Made by a program: the position numbers and the translations under genes. A stretch of 64,000 bases of DNA from Dendrobium chrysotoxum (Eukaryota > Streptophyta > Magnoliopsida > Asparagales > Orchidaceae), in the NCBI GenBank assembly GCA_019925795.1, contig CM034305.1, positions 65,770,573 through 65,834,572 of the forward strand, given 5' to 3'. Positions 11,995 through 23,623 of this stretch are shown in pieces. The notes beneath the pieces were generated by a model. That model saw only the letters and a program-made list of their open reading frames with translations. It ran no database searches and was not told where the DNA came from. The stretch's first letter is position 1, and the number at the start of each line of letters is the position of its first letter.

Positions 11995-12552
11995 ATAATA
12001 TTAAAAAATTTAGTAAGCCAATAAATTCTTTCATCTCCTAAGCATTTCTACACCTCTATTGGAATATCATCAGGTCCAACAGTTTTCCCATACTTCATTT
12101 TCTTTAAAGTATCTCTAACTTCAGTTTTAGTAATACGCCGATAAAAAACAAAAATATCTATTTTCATTTAGAGTGTTAAGGTCACTAAAGTCAATTATAT
12201 TTTCACAATCTTCATTGAAAAGCTTAGCAAAATATCTCATCCACCTTTGTTGAATGTCCTCATCTAAAACAAAGTACTTTTTGATCTTCATCCTTAATGC
12301 ACTTCACTTGAACTAAATCCTAACTACTCCTATCCCTTTGTTTGGCTAGCTAGTACATATATCTTTCGCCCTCTTTAATGTCTAATCTATTATATAAATC
12401 ATTAAAAACTTAAGTCTTTGCATCGCAAAATACTTTCTTAGACTCCTTACGGGCAACTTTATATCTTTCCCAATTTTCAGAATTTTACATCTAAACCAAT
12501 TTTTATAATAGAGCTTCTTATTTTTAATCTTTTCTTGCACATTTTGAATCAA
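11995..12552 (-). pseudogene. LINE fragment: endonuclease-RT linker and RT start
   Basis: Read on the - strand, the stretch gives recognisable pieces of a plant LINE ORF2. There is a lysine-rich segment, then 'LVQVKCIKDED', 'EDIQQRWMRYFAKLFNEDC', and the reverse-transcriptase lead-in 'RRITKTEVRDTLKKMKYGK' followed by TVGPDDIP (about 12060-12145). Several stops and frameshifts separate them. It is upstream in ORF2 of the part preserved at 33735. No ends or target duplication were found. Confidence 0.75.
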
Positions 12553-15500
12553 AATCATATCAATAATGCAGATAAAGCTCCAGTTAAGTAATTATCAGAA
12601 AACTTATATTAGAACACGTTTAAAACCCGCGCCCATGTAGAAGTGTAGAACAAAAGATCTTAGTAGTTTTTGACCATGAAAATCAAATGGATTAGCCACA
12701 ATAATCAAAACTGCAAAAGTTGCATATATCTCATAATAGCTATAATACCCGAATTTTCAGCCAACTGAAATTGCACGGGTGCGAATTGGGAATCCCGTGC
12801 TACTGCAATTTTGTATTGTGCTTTTCAATTTGAGCCAAGATAGAGACTAATTGATGACCGACATCTTCTAGTGTGGGGATGCCATAGTAGTGTTAACTTT
12901 ACATATTATTTTTTGGATTTTGGTTTAATATTCGATTGTGAATTTGTTTCATAGTATTTTTGATTTTTTTTTGTTATGTGGTTTAATTATTTAGCATATT
13001 CATGGATAATTAAATAGATATTGAGGTTTAGATGCTTTGATTATATTACTTTTCTTCAAATGACATATTATACATATAAATTTATAGATTGAAAAAATCA
13101 TCTCGCCTAGTCATGTTATCAAAATTTTCAGGACCAAATTGGCAAGTCATAACAGCATAGAACAATAGAGGTCCAAGTTAAACTAAATACACTAGGACTA
13201 GGTAATAGGCACCATCAACATGAACCAATGCACTTGAGAAGGGCAACTAAAACTCTTGCTTCACTTTCAAAAGGTGCCTTATGCATCTAAAGTCTAATGA
13301 ATAATTCTCCACTTCTATAAGTTTAAACTATTGGTTTTAACAAAAAGGCCACGTATCCCTTCAAAGCCTTGTTTACTTGCATCAAAAGAGTACCCAGTTA
13401 CCTTTAGAAGCACTTCATCGGCTAACCAATGCACAAAAAACCTTCTCACGGCTGTTTTGCTCCATGTACGCGACAAACTCATGCTAATTTGGCCATTTTT
13501 TAATAGTATATTTTCATTCAAGAGATAATGTACACAAATGTGAAGGAAAAAAAGCCTTATGCAATTGTTTCGAGTATGAAATAAGAAGATAGGATATGCT
13601 TCACTCAATAGTAAACCATAGGACTCTTTATTTGTCTGTACTTACTGTAGTGGCCTAGCATCACCGCAAACTACATAATTCTTAGCTCACGAGCATCCAA
13701 AAGAAGAGGCCAACTTCATAATCCCAAAGCCCAGCCAAACTACTTTTATTATGATCTTGAGTTTCAACTAAGCGGACAAGATTTAATGCCTGACAATAGA
13801 TGATACTAAACCTAGCACACCCGGGCTGAGGTAGAAACTAAGCAATCTTAAGATGAGTTGAAATATAATAAATTAATGTCAACACCCTTTACATAATGAA
13901 CATTATAAGAAAAACAAAATGTGAACATATTCAACTCTCAGAAGTAATTATACAAATTTTTTTCAGGCCTGGTCATGTAGAACCGATTCCAAGCCCAGTC
14001 TTGAATGAACATTTGGTGATGTATTGCTTGCCTTGGTGTCCAAGCTATGAAATCACCATCACTGAGAGTTACCTTCTTAAGACCTGTTTCTATTGGTGAA
14101 AAAATAACGCCATCTTGTGGATTATTGGAGCTGAAATTGGGATCTATATATGGGTAGCTTGTTCAACTTGGCTTTGATTGTTTAGAGAGAAAATAGGCCA
14201 CTGGCTTACCAATGATGAATCTTTGGGGTCCTACTGTATACTGTCTAATCACTACCAACAATGTCTAAACTTGAGTAACAACGGACCTAAATCAAACACT
14301 TAGAAGTATTATTGAAAACTTATTGAAATCATCTGAGGGACCAAACAATTTCTAATTTTTGTGCACTTATAATTGAAATGAAGATCTTGATAAAAAAGAA
14401 TCTGATGAGCCCAAGATCACTGAATTTCAAAATAATTAACGCACCATAATATGCAATAAACACAACGATTAAGGGGATCAAAACATATTGTCCGATGGAG
14501 TGTCCTAATTTCTGACTGAGAAGAACTAAATTCCTCCTCCAAAAACTATAGAAAGACCTTGCTTCTCCAAGTTGAGGAGGGTATGAGAGAATTAGAGTTT
14601 TGTTTGCCAACACCGATTATCTCCAGTCAACCGCCACCGACACCCACCAACTAAACTCAAACTCGACCTAACATGATACCAAAAAAAAAAAAAAAAAACA
14701 GTTAAGTTTTGATGGATATGTGTCAACCTAACATGAAATGGATACGATTATTATATTTGTACTCATCTTGAAAAATATACAATGTCATATAAATTTTTTA
14801 TAAAAAATAAAAGAAAAATAAGAATCAACAAGTCATTATTTTCAAGTTGGATTGAACCCAACCCAATACAAACTAAACCTGACTCAAATTTTTTTTTTTC
14901 AAATCACATAAACTAAATGAACTTGACCTAAATCTTACACGGGTTGACCTAAACCCAAATTTATCGTGTGGGTTTTCGTGATGAGCCCAATATTGGCACT
15001 CCTAGCACTTACAATGGAAGACAAAACTAGGAGAATGAGAAATGTTGGGAAGAATTAGGAAAAGCTAGAAGTAGGACTCCTAGACATGGAAGACAATAGA
15101 AAAGATTAAGAACAAGAAGAATGAGTCATCCAACCCCTCCTTTTAAAGGAACCATAAGGCACACAAGAGGCTAGGAGTCAATTTAGCCTTCAAAGAAAAC
15201 ATTTTCTCTTTGGTGTTGGAAAACAATCATAAGAAAAGATTGGAAGAAGTTATGGAGATTCTAAGTTATTTTGGAAGCCTGCATACCAACACCGTATATC
15301 ATGCCCCGAGTTCTAATGGAAGAGTTGAACCCTATCCTAATTATCTCATTTCCAAAACATGGCATACTAGAGCCATTAATCATCCAAGATATGTAATTAA
15401 AATAAAAGATACACAAAATCAGAATTCATATATCTTCCAAATTTATCATTTACAACAGTCCATAATGCTCAATAAATTATCAAAATACATGAAAAAAATT

Positions 15501-15600
15501 AGGTTGTCAAAAGAATACATTGATTTCGCTAGCTCTTGATAGATTCCCATCTGACCAACTCGTATTCAAGCGGTTCTTTTCCATTTCTTGAAATAGTAAA
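12553..15600. other. Spacer, no gene recognised
   Basis: No coding similarity is visible. A small hairpin-like segment lies near 12765-12815 (ttgcacggg ... cccgtgct). Positions about 14690-15006 hold a degenerate hAT-like repeat rich in 'aacccaac'/'gacctaaa' motifs, ending in attggcactccta. It is related to the better copy at 45016. Confidence 0.45.
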
Positions 15601-17069
15601 TACTTCACAGAACGAGCAATGAGATGCCTTGTAGGCTATCGTAAAATCCTATCACATATATCAATATCTATATTTATAGTTTTACTAGTAAATGAGTCAT
15701 ATGGCTTTTAAAACTATAACAAAAAATAACTATACCACTTATAAAATATTAACATTAGGTTACTCATGTAACATTATCAGAAGAATGATACATGTATTAC
15801 TCGTAATTGAACATTCATCACATATAATATTTCAAAACTTGTCATTTGAACTTGAACATTGTAAACATTAACATTTACTTTCATTTGAGCATCAATGTAT
15901 ACTTATCAACATGAACATCAATTGCATTTGAACTTATTTTACTTAACAACATATGCAACAATGATTTATGATATGCACATATTCTAATGCATGCTTATAA
16001 CTCTACTTTTACTTATGCCTCATATGGACAATTCACTTGTACAAGGCAAATAGAGTAAACTCATGTCTGATTCCCCTTATAACTTCACTTTTACTTATAA
16101 CTCTCTTAATCCTCTCACACATCCATAAGGCAAATGGAGCCAAAAACATAAGCATAATAGAATATAGAGGACCCTTATAACATTACTTATAGTGCACTTT
16201 AATATCTTTCACATCAGAACTTTCACCATAACATTATATGCACATACAAAACTTGTATGTTCAACATAAAATTATAACACTTAACATGAACATGAACGTG
16301 CATGAATTGCTACCTATACGACATTGTAAGAGGTAATACATGTATAATTTGCATGCACACGTCATTTATCATTTGAAAAAAATCATTCATAAAGAATTTT
16401 TAAAACATCATTTTAAGACTTTTAATAAACTATAACCAATGCCAGAAATGTCATATTCAACATAAAATAATCAATAATTTGTACAATCAAAACCGGCACA
16501 TGAAATTTGATTTCTTACAATTAAAATGACCAAAATAGAACATTCTACAATATATTAGAAATCATACTGTGAAAAGTTTTTTACACTGATTAAAATTATA
16601 TTTAATTCCATGATTTTTTGTACAAACATCAAAATTGAAATAAAATATAGGATATTGAAATTATACCTCGAGCTACATTTTTCTTAACAGGCCAAACAAA
16701 CGAATCTCACACTTTGGCATCCAAAATCCCTTCTCTTCTTTCTCTCTCTCCTCTTCCATTCTTTCCCTTCTCTAGCAAGCTGAAATGAGGGAATAGTTTT
16801 GAACATGGCTTTGGATATTTATATATAAAAATTCATTTTAGTGCTTAGCGCCGCGGCGCCCCAATGTACAATACTGCTGCAATTGACTGGAATATTTCAG
16901 ATATTCCCAGACAGAGAGATCAATACTACAACACTTACAAGACATTTTTGAAACTTAACATTTTTCAATTCCAGACTTCAAACTTTTTTTAAATTTATAA
17001 TAACTCTAAATTAAAAATGCATAAGGAGATTATGAAATTCTTATCAATTCTATAACAATGGATATTACA
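15600..17069 (-). mobile_element. Possible Ty3/gypsy LTR, reverse orientation
   Basis: On the - strand it starts TGTAATATCC at 17069, then shows a GA-rich leader (about 16735-16800). This is the same architecture as plant Tekay/Del LTRs and as the stretch at 58500-60160. The far end is not resolved and no target duplication was found. Confidence 0.35.
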
Positions 17070-17468
17070 CTTTAGTCTCTAACTTTGGGTGTAAGCAAGC
17101 ACTAACATTTAATTGTGAGGTACCAGACATAGTTTCCATGTAAAGGCACCTGGGAATCTAATGCTGGTCCCATGATAAGGAGACAAGTCAATGAAAATTT
17201 AGAGTAACTAATCACAAAAGCAATAACTTCGCAAAATAAATCGCATGTCTAGTAAGGGGCAAGTGAAAGAAATCGCGGATAAGGAGTAACTTTATGGGAC
17301 AAGTTGCTTAAAATAGAGATTTCTAGGAAAAGAGGGGCAACAAAACACCAAGAAAGGAAAATTTCTAGAGAGGTCGCCAAGGATTCTTGAGAAAAAGACA
17401 TTGAGAAAGATTTTGACAAAGGACAAATCAAAAAGGAGTTTGTTGATAAGGGGTTGATTCCTAGAACA
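17070..17468. other. Purine-rich spacer, no gene seen
   Basis: Contains short repeated words such as 'acaagt.' and 'gaggggtga'. It continues into the duplicated block that begins at 17469. No gene recognised. Confidence 0.4.
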
Positions 17469-17850
17469 AGTCATCATGAGGGGTGACTTCGGAAGTCATA
17501 TTGATAAGATGCATACAATGGAAGAGTTTCCCAAACAAGTTATTGCGAGGGGTGATGTTCCAGGTAAGGGAGGATGTTTCAAGATATATTTTTTTCAATG
17601 TGCTACTTCATAAAAAAGAGGGAGGTAGAGGGTATAAATTCAGAATAACGAACCATGATCAACTAAAAAATGACCTGACTCGAATATAATTAACTTGAGC
17701 CCAACATAAAGCAAACAATACTAAGTTATGTTGGTTTTGTATGAACCTGACATAAAATGAACATGATTATATATTTGTATATGACAACTAAAAAAAAAAC
17801 TAAAAAAAAAAAAAAGATTCAACGTGCTTTTCATAAATATTTTAAAAATC
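17469..17850. repeat. Left copy of a ~380-bp repeat flanking the Ty3 element
   Basis: From tcatcatgaggggtgactt onward this block matches 26485-26884 on the same strand, with roughly one difference per ten to fifteen bases. Similarity stops near 17850. The right copy starts exactly at the outer edge of the Ty3 LTR, while this left copy continues uninterrupted from upstream sequence. Its distal part resembles the degenerate hAT-like repeats seen elsewhere. Confidence 0.8.
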
Positions 17851-17900
17851 CCCCACTTATGTATTAAATATGACTCCGTAAACTAAAGTGCAACAAATCC

Positions 17901-18120
17901 CTGCATGTGCTCCGACAAATACGATAAATTTCTAAATGCAAAAGTTTGAGAATGCTGCGCAGGGTCAAATGCTACAACCTGCATGTGCTCCGACAAATAC
18001 GATAAATTTCTAAATGCAAAAGTTTGAGAATGCTGCGCAGGGTCAAATGCTACAACCCGCATGTGCTCCGACCACCGCATACTATTTTAAAATCTAATGG
18101 TCTGAGAATGCTGCGCGGGT
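17901..18120. repeat. 78-bp tandem repeat, two full and one partial copy
   Basis: 17901-17978 and 17979-18056 are almost identical. A third, diverged copy runs to about 18120. Each unit has the palindrome ctgcgcag. Because 78 is a multiple of three, a repeated frame stays open on the - strand, but this does not make it a gene. Confidence 0.85.
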
Positions 18121-18212
18121 CTAAATTCAAGTCTCATCCTCCTCCTCAAAAGGACTGGACTCGACATGACTTGAACTACAAAATGCCTCCCAAATTCTTA
18201 CAAAAATGCAAG

Positions 18213-18993
18213 TGACTTTAACGTCACCCCGATGATGGCCGTGTTGACAGAAAATCTCAACCGGAGGGGTTTAAAATCTCAAAATCAAATAAATATCCAA
18301 ATTCTTGAAATGAAATCTATCACTTAAAAATTTAAGACTAAAAATCATCCACCTCCCGCAACCGTTTGTTGGGGGTGATAAATTTGAAATTAATCTCAGC
18401 TCACAAAGAGCGAATGCGTGTCCGGTGTATCGCTAAGATTCATCCTCAAATAGTCTCCTGCCAGCAGGGACGTGGCACGTGCCCTCTGATCGGGTGGTTT
18501 TGCCGCAAAATGACACCATTATATTACGATCACGGCCAAAGCCCGTATGTTCCCTAAAGGCGTCAAACCCTTGAGCGATGAATCATAGGGTATAGTCGAT
18601 AGGCACAAAGCCCTCTGTCAGCTAAGGTGGATTCAGATATATCCCCTTAGACAAATACCAACCCAGGTCTACAAGATATTCTTGGACGAGCAACCCATGG
18701 CTGCCGATAAGGTGCCTTTTGTCAGGTTGGGTCGACTACCTCCTTTGACTAAGTAGACCAGGGATCATGACAGCCCGGGACGACGAAACCATGGGATCTT
18801 GATCGGGCTCGTCTTCACTCCCCCCACCACCAGTTTAAAATTCATGGTGATAAACCTTAAATTCATAAACTTCAAGTTCAAACCTTAAACCCATCTGCCT
18901 TTCAAAATTTACCCCGAAACTTAAATCCGTTAAAACTCCCCCCAAAGAAAGCAAAAGCCGGCGGAGGCCGGGGCCGAATTTTCGGAGCCCACA
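18213..18993. mobile_element. LTR-like repeat, partner of 37281-38178 (inverted)
   Basis: The block is similar, in opposite orientation, to 37281-38178 over almost its whole length. Shared landmarks include the ends (TG...CCCACA in this orientation), 'accccgatgatggc', 'atctcaaccggagggg', 'gcaacccatggctgcc' and 'aattcgg'. TG/CA ends and size suggest an LTR. It abuts, and appears to have cut off, the 3' part of the Ty3 pol at 18994. No 5-bp duplication was found, so the far end or the host flank has been lost. The family is not recognised. Confidence 0.6.
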
Positions 18994-19030
18994 TCAACTG
19001 ACACACATGGAACACTGGGTGTATGGTGGC

Positions 19031-22000
19031 TCATGGGGGTAACTTCAGCCGGTACGCCATTGCTCCAATCCTGTCCAAAACCTCATAGGAGCTGAAGTAC
19101 CTTGGAGCCAATTTCTCATTCCTCCTTGCTACTTTCCTCTGCCGGTAGGGTCGTAATTTTAGAAAAACCTTCTCCCCCACTTCAAACTGCATGTCCCTCC
19201 TGTGTGAGTCCGCTTGTTTCTTTATGATTTGTTGTGCTCTCAGTAGATGTTTCTTCAATTTTTCTAACACTCGATCTCTCTCTCCCAAATACTCCTCCAC
19301 TGACGAAACTGGAGTACTGCTACTCCCAAAGTGCACCAAATGAGGAGGGCCCCTTCCATACAATACCTTGAACGGCATCATCTGCGAATCTGAGTGAAAT
19401 GAGATGTTGTACCAGTATTCCGCCCAAGATAGCCACTTGGCCCACAGCTTGGGTGTCTTTGACACAAAGCATCTCAAGTAGGTCTCCAAGCTCCTATTGA
19501 CCACCTCTGTTTGGCCATCTATCTGTGGATGATAAGCGGTACTCCTCTTCAACACTATCCCCTGTAACCTGAACAACTCCCTCCAAAAATGGCTGAGGAA
19601 CACCTTATCTCTATCTGACACTATTGCCTCTGGTACCCCATACAATCTGACCACCTCTCTGATGAAAACTGAAGCCACTGTCACTGCGGTATAAGGATGT
19701 CGGAGGGGAATAAAATGAGCATACTTGCTCAATCTATCCACCACCACCAGAATCACCGTGAAGCCTTCTGAACGGGGGAGCCCATCTATGAAGTCCATGG
19801 ATATCTCCTCCCAAACCCGTCCCGATAATGCCAACGGCTATAGTAGTCCTCTTGGTGACATAGCCATGTATTTGTTCCTCTGGCAAGCCTCACACCTGGC
19901 CACCATCTCCTCTACATCTCTGTGCATTCCCTTCCAGTAAAGCTCCGCAGCAATCCTCCTGTAGGTCTTCTGCACCCTTGAATGACCCCCAACCGCGCTC
20001 CCATGAAATTCCTGGAGTATATTTGGGATGTGGATTGAAGTCCTGGGCATCACGAACCTCCCTTGATACAGCAATCTGTCCCCTCTACTGAGTACCCTAG
20101 GTGGCAATTACATTCCCTCAATAAATCCGCTTTGATCTTTCCCAACTCCTCATCCTTCAAGCTCTCCTCCTTAATGGCCTCCCAATCTAGCATCAAAGGA
20201 ATAGACACAGCCACTGTTTGTAGTTCTCCCATATATCTGGACAAGGCATCAGCCACCTTGTTCTCCCCTCCTGGTCTGTACTGAATTTCAAAATCATACC
20301 CAAGCAATTTCGACAGCCATCGCTGATGCTCTTCAGTTACCATCCGCTGCTCCAACAAGTATTTCAGACTCCTCTGATCTATTCTGACAATGAAATGTCC
20401 ACCTAACAGATAGGGTCGCCACTTATGGATGGCTAAGACAATAGCCATCAACTCCCTCTCATAGACTGACTTCAGCCTGACCCTGGCTGCCAATACCTGA
20501 CTGAAGTAGGCAATGGGTCGCCGGTTCTGCATGAGTACTGCCCCCAATCCATACCCTGAAGCATCTGTCTCCAATATGAAGGTCTGAGTGAAGTCTGGTA
20601 GAGCTAAAACTGGTACCGTGGTCATAGCCTTCTTTAGTTTCTCAAATGCTGCTGTGGCTGCCTCTCCCCATAGGAATTCATCTTTCTTCAGCTGCTCTGT
20701 TAGCGGCCATGCTATAGTACTGTACCTTTTAACAAATCTCCTATAGTATCCTGTCAACCCTAAGAACCCTCTCAATTCCTTCAGATTCTTAGGTAAGGGC
20801 CATCTCAACATCGCCTCCACCTTTGACTGATCAGCTGCCACCCCTTCCTTGGATACTACATGACCCAAGTACTCCACACTGGTCTGGCCAAAGCAACACT
20901 TCTTCAGGTTGGCTCTCAGCTGCTGCTCCTGTAGAACTCCCAAGACCAGCTTCAAGTGCTTTAGATGCTCATCCTCAGTTCTGCTGTACACCAAGATGTC
21001 ATCGAAAAACACCAACACAAACTTCCGGAGATACGGTCTGAACACCCTATTCATCAGTGACTGGAACGTAGCAGGGGCGTTGGTAAGCCCAAATGGCATA
21101 ACCAGAAATTCATAATGCCCCTCATGTGTCCTGAACGCTGTCTTAGAGATGTCTTCCTCTCTCATCCGGATCTAATGGTACCCAGACTTCAAATCCAATT
21201 TGGAGAATATCACTGCTCCATACAATTCATCCAAAAGCTCGTCAATCACCGGAATGGGAAATTTATCCAGGACAGTCTCCTTATTCAACGCTCTATAGTC
21301 CACACAAAACCTCCAGCTATCATCCTTCTTTTTGACCAATAATACGGGGCTAGAGAAAGGACTCACACTTAGTCTGATGATTTTCGCCTCCAACATCTCT
21401 CTAATCAGCTTCTCAATTTCATCTTTTTGAATCTGCGGGTAGCGGTAGGGTCGTACACTAATCGGTGACACCCCCTCCTTTAGCAAAATCGCATGCTCCT
21501 GTTCTCTAAATGGTGGTAACCCTTGAGGTTGCTGGAACACCTCCCTGAACTGCTATATGACCGGTTGCACGACAAGAGGAATGTCTCCCTCTTCCCCCAC
21601 ACTGACTCTCTCCAATCGTTGCAGTTCCACCAAATATCCACCTCCAACCTCCTGGATGGTTCGTATCATGGACTTGAGAGATACCCTCGTTCTAGATAGG
21701 CCGGCATCTCCCTCTATCACCATCCTCCTTCCCCCCACTACCAGTTCCATCCTCAGTGCTTCGCAATTCACCTTGGTCTCCCCCAAGGTTTGTAGCCACT
21801 TCATTTTCAAAATCACATCCGTACTCCCCAATTCTAAGGGAAGAAAATCCTCCCTCACCTGTATTCCCTGAATGGTCAACACCACTCCCCTACAAACTCT
21901 ACCCATTTCTACCTTCTCGACGCCCATCATAACCCCGTACCCTCCTGTATCCACCAGTTTCACTCCCAAAAGGTCAACAATCTGGGTGGAAATGAAATTG

Positions 22001-22198
22001 TGGGTTGCACCACTATCTATCAACACAACCACCTCTCTATCAGCTATTTCTCCCTTCACCTTCATAGTGTGATTTGGGGTGAATCCCACTACTGAGTTTA
22101 GGGAGACTTCCGCCATATCCAAATGTAACTTCTCCACCTCTTCCGTTTCTATCCCGCTTCCACCTCCCTCTTCAGCTTCCTCGTCATCATAGACGGTG
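19031..22198 (-). pseudogene. Ty3/gypsy pol remnant: protease, RT, RNase H, integrase
   Basis: Reading down the - strand: protease with LIDSGATHNF near 22010; reverse transcriptase with CVDYRALNK (about 21290) and FFDDILVYS (about 21000); RNase H with [10 protein letters not shown] (about 20575); integrase with its HHCC finger (about 19870-20030) and catalytic D14, D74 and E110 of the 267-codon frame at 19031-19834, a DD35E spacing. Lesions: in-frame TAG at 21553-21555, 21172-21174 and 19838-19840, a frameshift near 20095 and TGA at 19031-19033. The first three stops read as CAG to TAG changes. The frame resumes after the nested element. No functional product is possible. Confidence 0.93.
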
Positions 22199-23202
22199 TG
22201 ATGTAGGCAAAGGGGGGGGGTCTCCACAACATAAAAAACTCTTCCTTTGGACTGCTGCTGTTTTCGGTTTGGCTTGGGCTGTTTGGGTTGGAGCTTGCTT
22301 AAGTTGACCTACTTGGGGTTGTAGCTCATTATTGTTGGAGGATCATTAATGCATAAAGGTGTGTATTTATTTCCAAAAGGTTTAGGGGAGTGGAACTTGT
22401 GTGTCTCTTCGGTTTCTCCCTTCCCTCTCGGTTTTGGTGCATTTTGCTCTTCCCATGGCTGCTGGTTGGTTTCCCCTTGTTGCCTCCTCGGGTCCCTCAT
22501 TTGGCTGGTTTTCCCATGAGTTTTTCCCTGGTTTCTGTGTGACTTTTCGGGTCCTGCTGGCTGCTTAGCTGTGGCTGCTTGGGGGGAATGTTTTGCTTGT
22601 TTCTTGTGATGTTGTCTCTTGGTTTCCTGTACCAAAATGTTGGGGCTGCTGTTGGAGACTTTTGGCATTCCTTTTCCCCTCTTTTCATTGGTCTATTTGG
22701 AGGTACTTTGGCTGTTGGGTTTCCTCTCTCTTGGCTATATATTTGGGGTGTTTTGTAAGGAAAAAGAGTGTGATAATGTGATTTTTGGAAATTGTAAACC
22801 TGCGGGTTTCTTGGAAAAGCTTGCGAGCTTGTTCCATTCTCCTTCTCCTCTTCTAGGAAAGCTTGCGAGCTTCTCCTCCTTCTCGGCTTCTAACCCCTTC
22901 TTCTCTACGCAAGTGTTCACAAAACACTCATAAAGCTCCTCTTTCGTCTCGGGCTTCTTATCTCCTTCTTCTCTCCACAAGTACCACTCCATATATATCT
23001 TTCTTCTAAAAGCAAATGCAACTTTAGGTGTTTAATTTCTAGTATTGTGTCAAGTTTGTAAGTGTCGTGTCTTTTATTATAAAGGTGAAGTTTTGTTTAA
23101 TTTCTAGTATTTTCTTATCTTTTTATGTGTTCAAAAATATGTAAGAGTTGAAATATTTGTAAGCAAAAATTTGGGCCCTTCTCCAAATTTTTGCTTGCAT
23201 CA
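22199..23202 (+). repeat. Left LTR of the nested element (1004 bp)
   Basis: Matches the right LTR almost perfectly for the first ~718 bp: the only changes seen are a T/C at 22540 and the length of a G run. From about 22917 to the end it is very different in sequence and about 70 bp longer. The divergent part starts with a second version of the 'ctcctc..tctc..cttctctc..caag' motif that precedes it, as if joined to another family member at that motif. Confidence 0.9.
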
Positions 23203-23241
23203 AATTGGTATCAGAGCAAGAATATGTCCTAGGTTGGTCGT

Positions 23242-23616
23242 GTGAGTCTAGTTTTTTTGTTGAGTCTTCTTTTCTTTATAAAAATGAAAAATCAAAAAGA
23301 TGAAGAAAATGTTGTATCAAGCAGATGGATGCCACCTCAAGGAGATTCAACCGATCCACTTCAAAATGAAATATACAAACTTCAAGAAAGGATGATCCTA
23401 AGCAGAGAAAATTTTGAAAAGAAGAAGAGACAACTCCATAATCAATTTGTTCAAGAGCAAGAAGAGATCAAAAGAAAATTCGAGGCATTGATCAAAGCAG
23501 AGGATTTGGCATACGAAGAAAAAATGCACAAATTAAAACAAGATCATCAGAGTAGCGCAGCGGAAGCATGGTTTGATTTCAAAGACAACTCATCGGGAGA
23601 TGAGTTTTTTAAGTAG
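23242..23616 (+). CDS. Orphan coiled-coil ORF in the nested non-autonomous element
   Basis: A 124-codon frame fills nearly all of the internal region. The first in-frame methionine of the hydrophilic part is residue 15, so translation may start there. The middle (about residues 42-103) is rich in K, E, Q and L with heptad-like spacing, predicting a coiled coil. The C-terminus is acidic. It shows no zinc knuckle, protease or polymerase motif and I do not recognise a family. The stop codon overlaps the purine tract just before the right LTR. It could be a packaging or Gag-like protein, or fortuitous. I give it moderate weight because it is open over almost the full internal length. Confidence 0.45.
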   Translation: MSLVFLLSLLFFIKMKNQKDEENVVSSRWMPPQGDSTDPLQNEIYKLQERMILSRENFEKKKRQLHNQFVQEQEEIKRKFEALIKAEDLAYEEKMHKLKQDHQSSAAEAWFDFKDNSSGDEFFK

Positions 23617-23623
23617 GGGAGTC

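Noticed and set aside
17883..18080. Repetitive 26-residue-unit protein
   Set aside because: A translation of the 78-bp tandem repeat; nothing beyond the repeat supports a gene.
19031..22227. Possible domesticated host polymerase or protease gene
   Set aside because: Multiple stops and a frameshift, adjacent LTR and primer site show a decayed Ty3 element.
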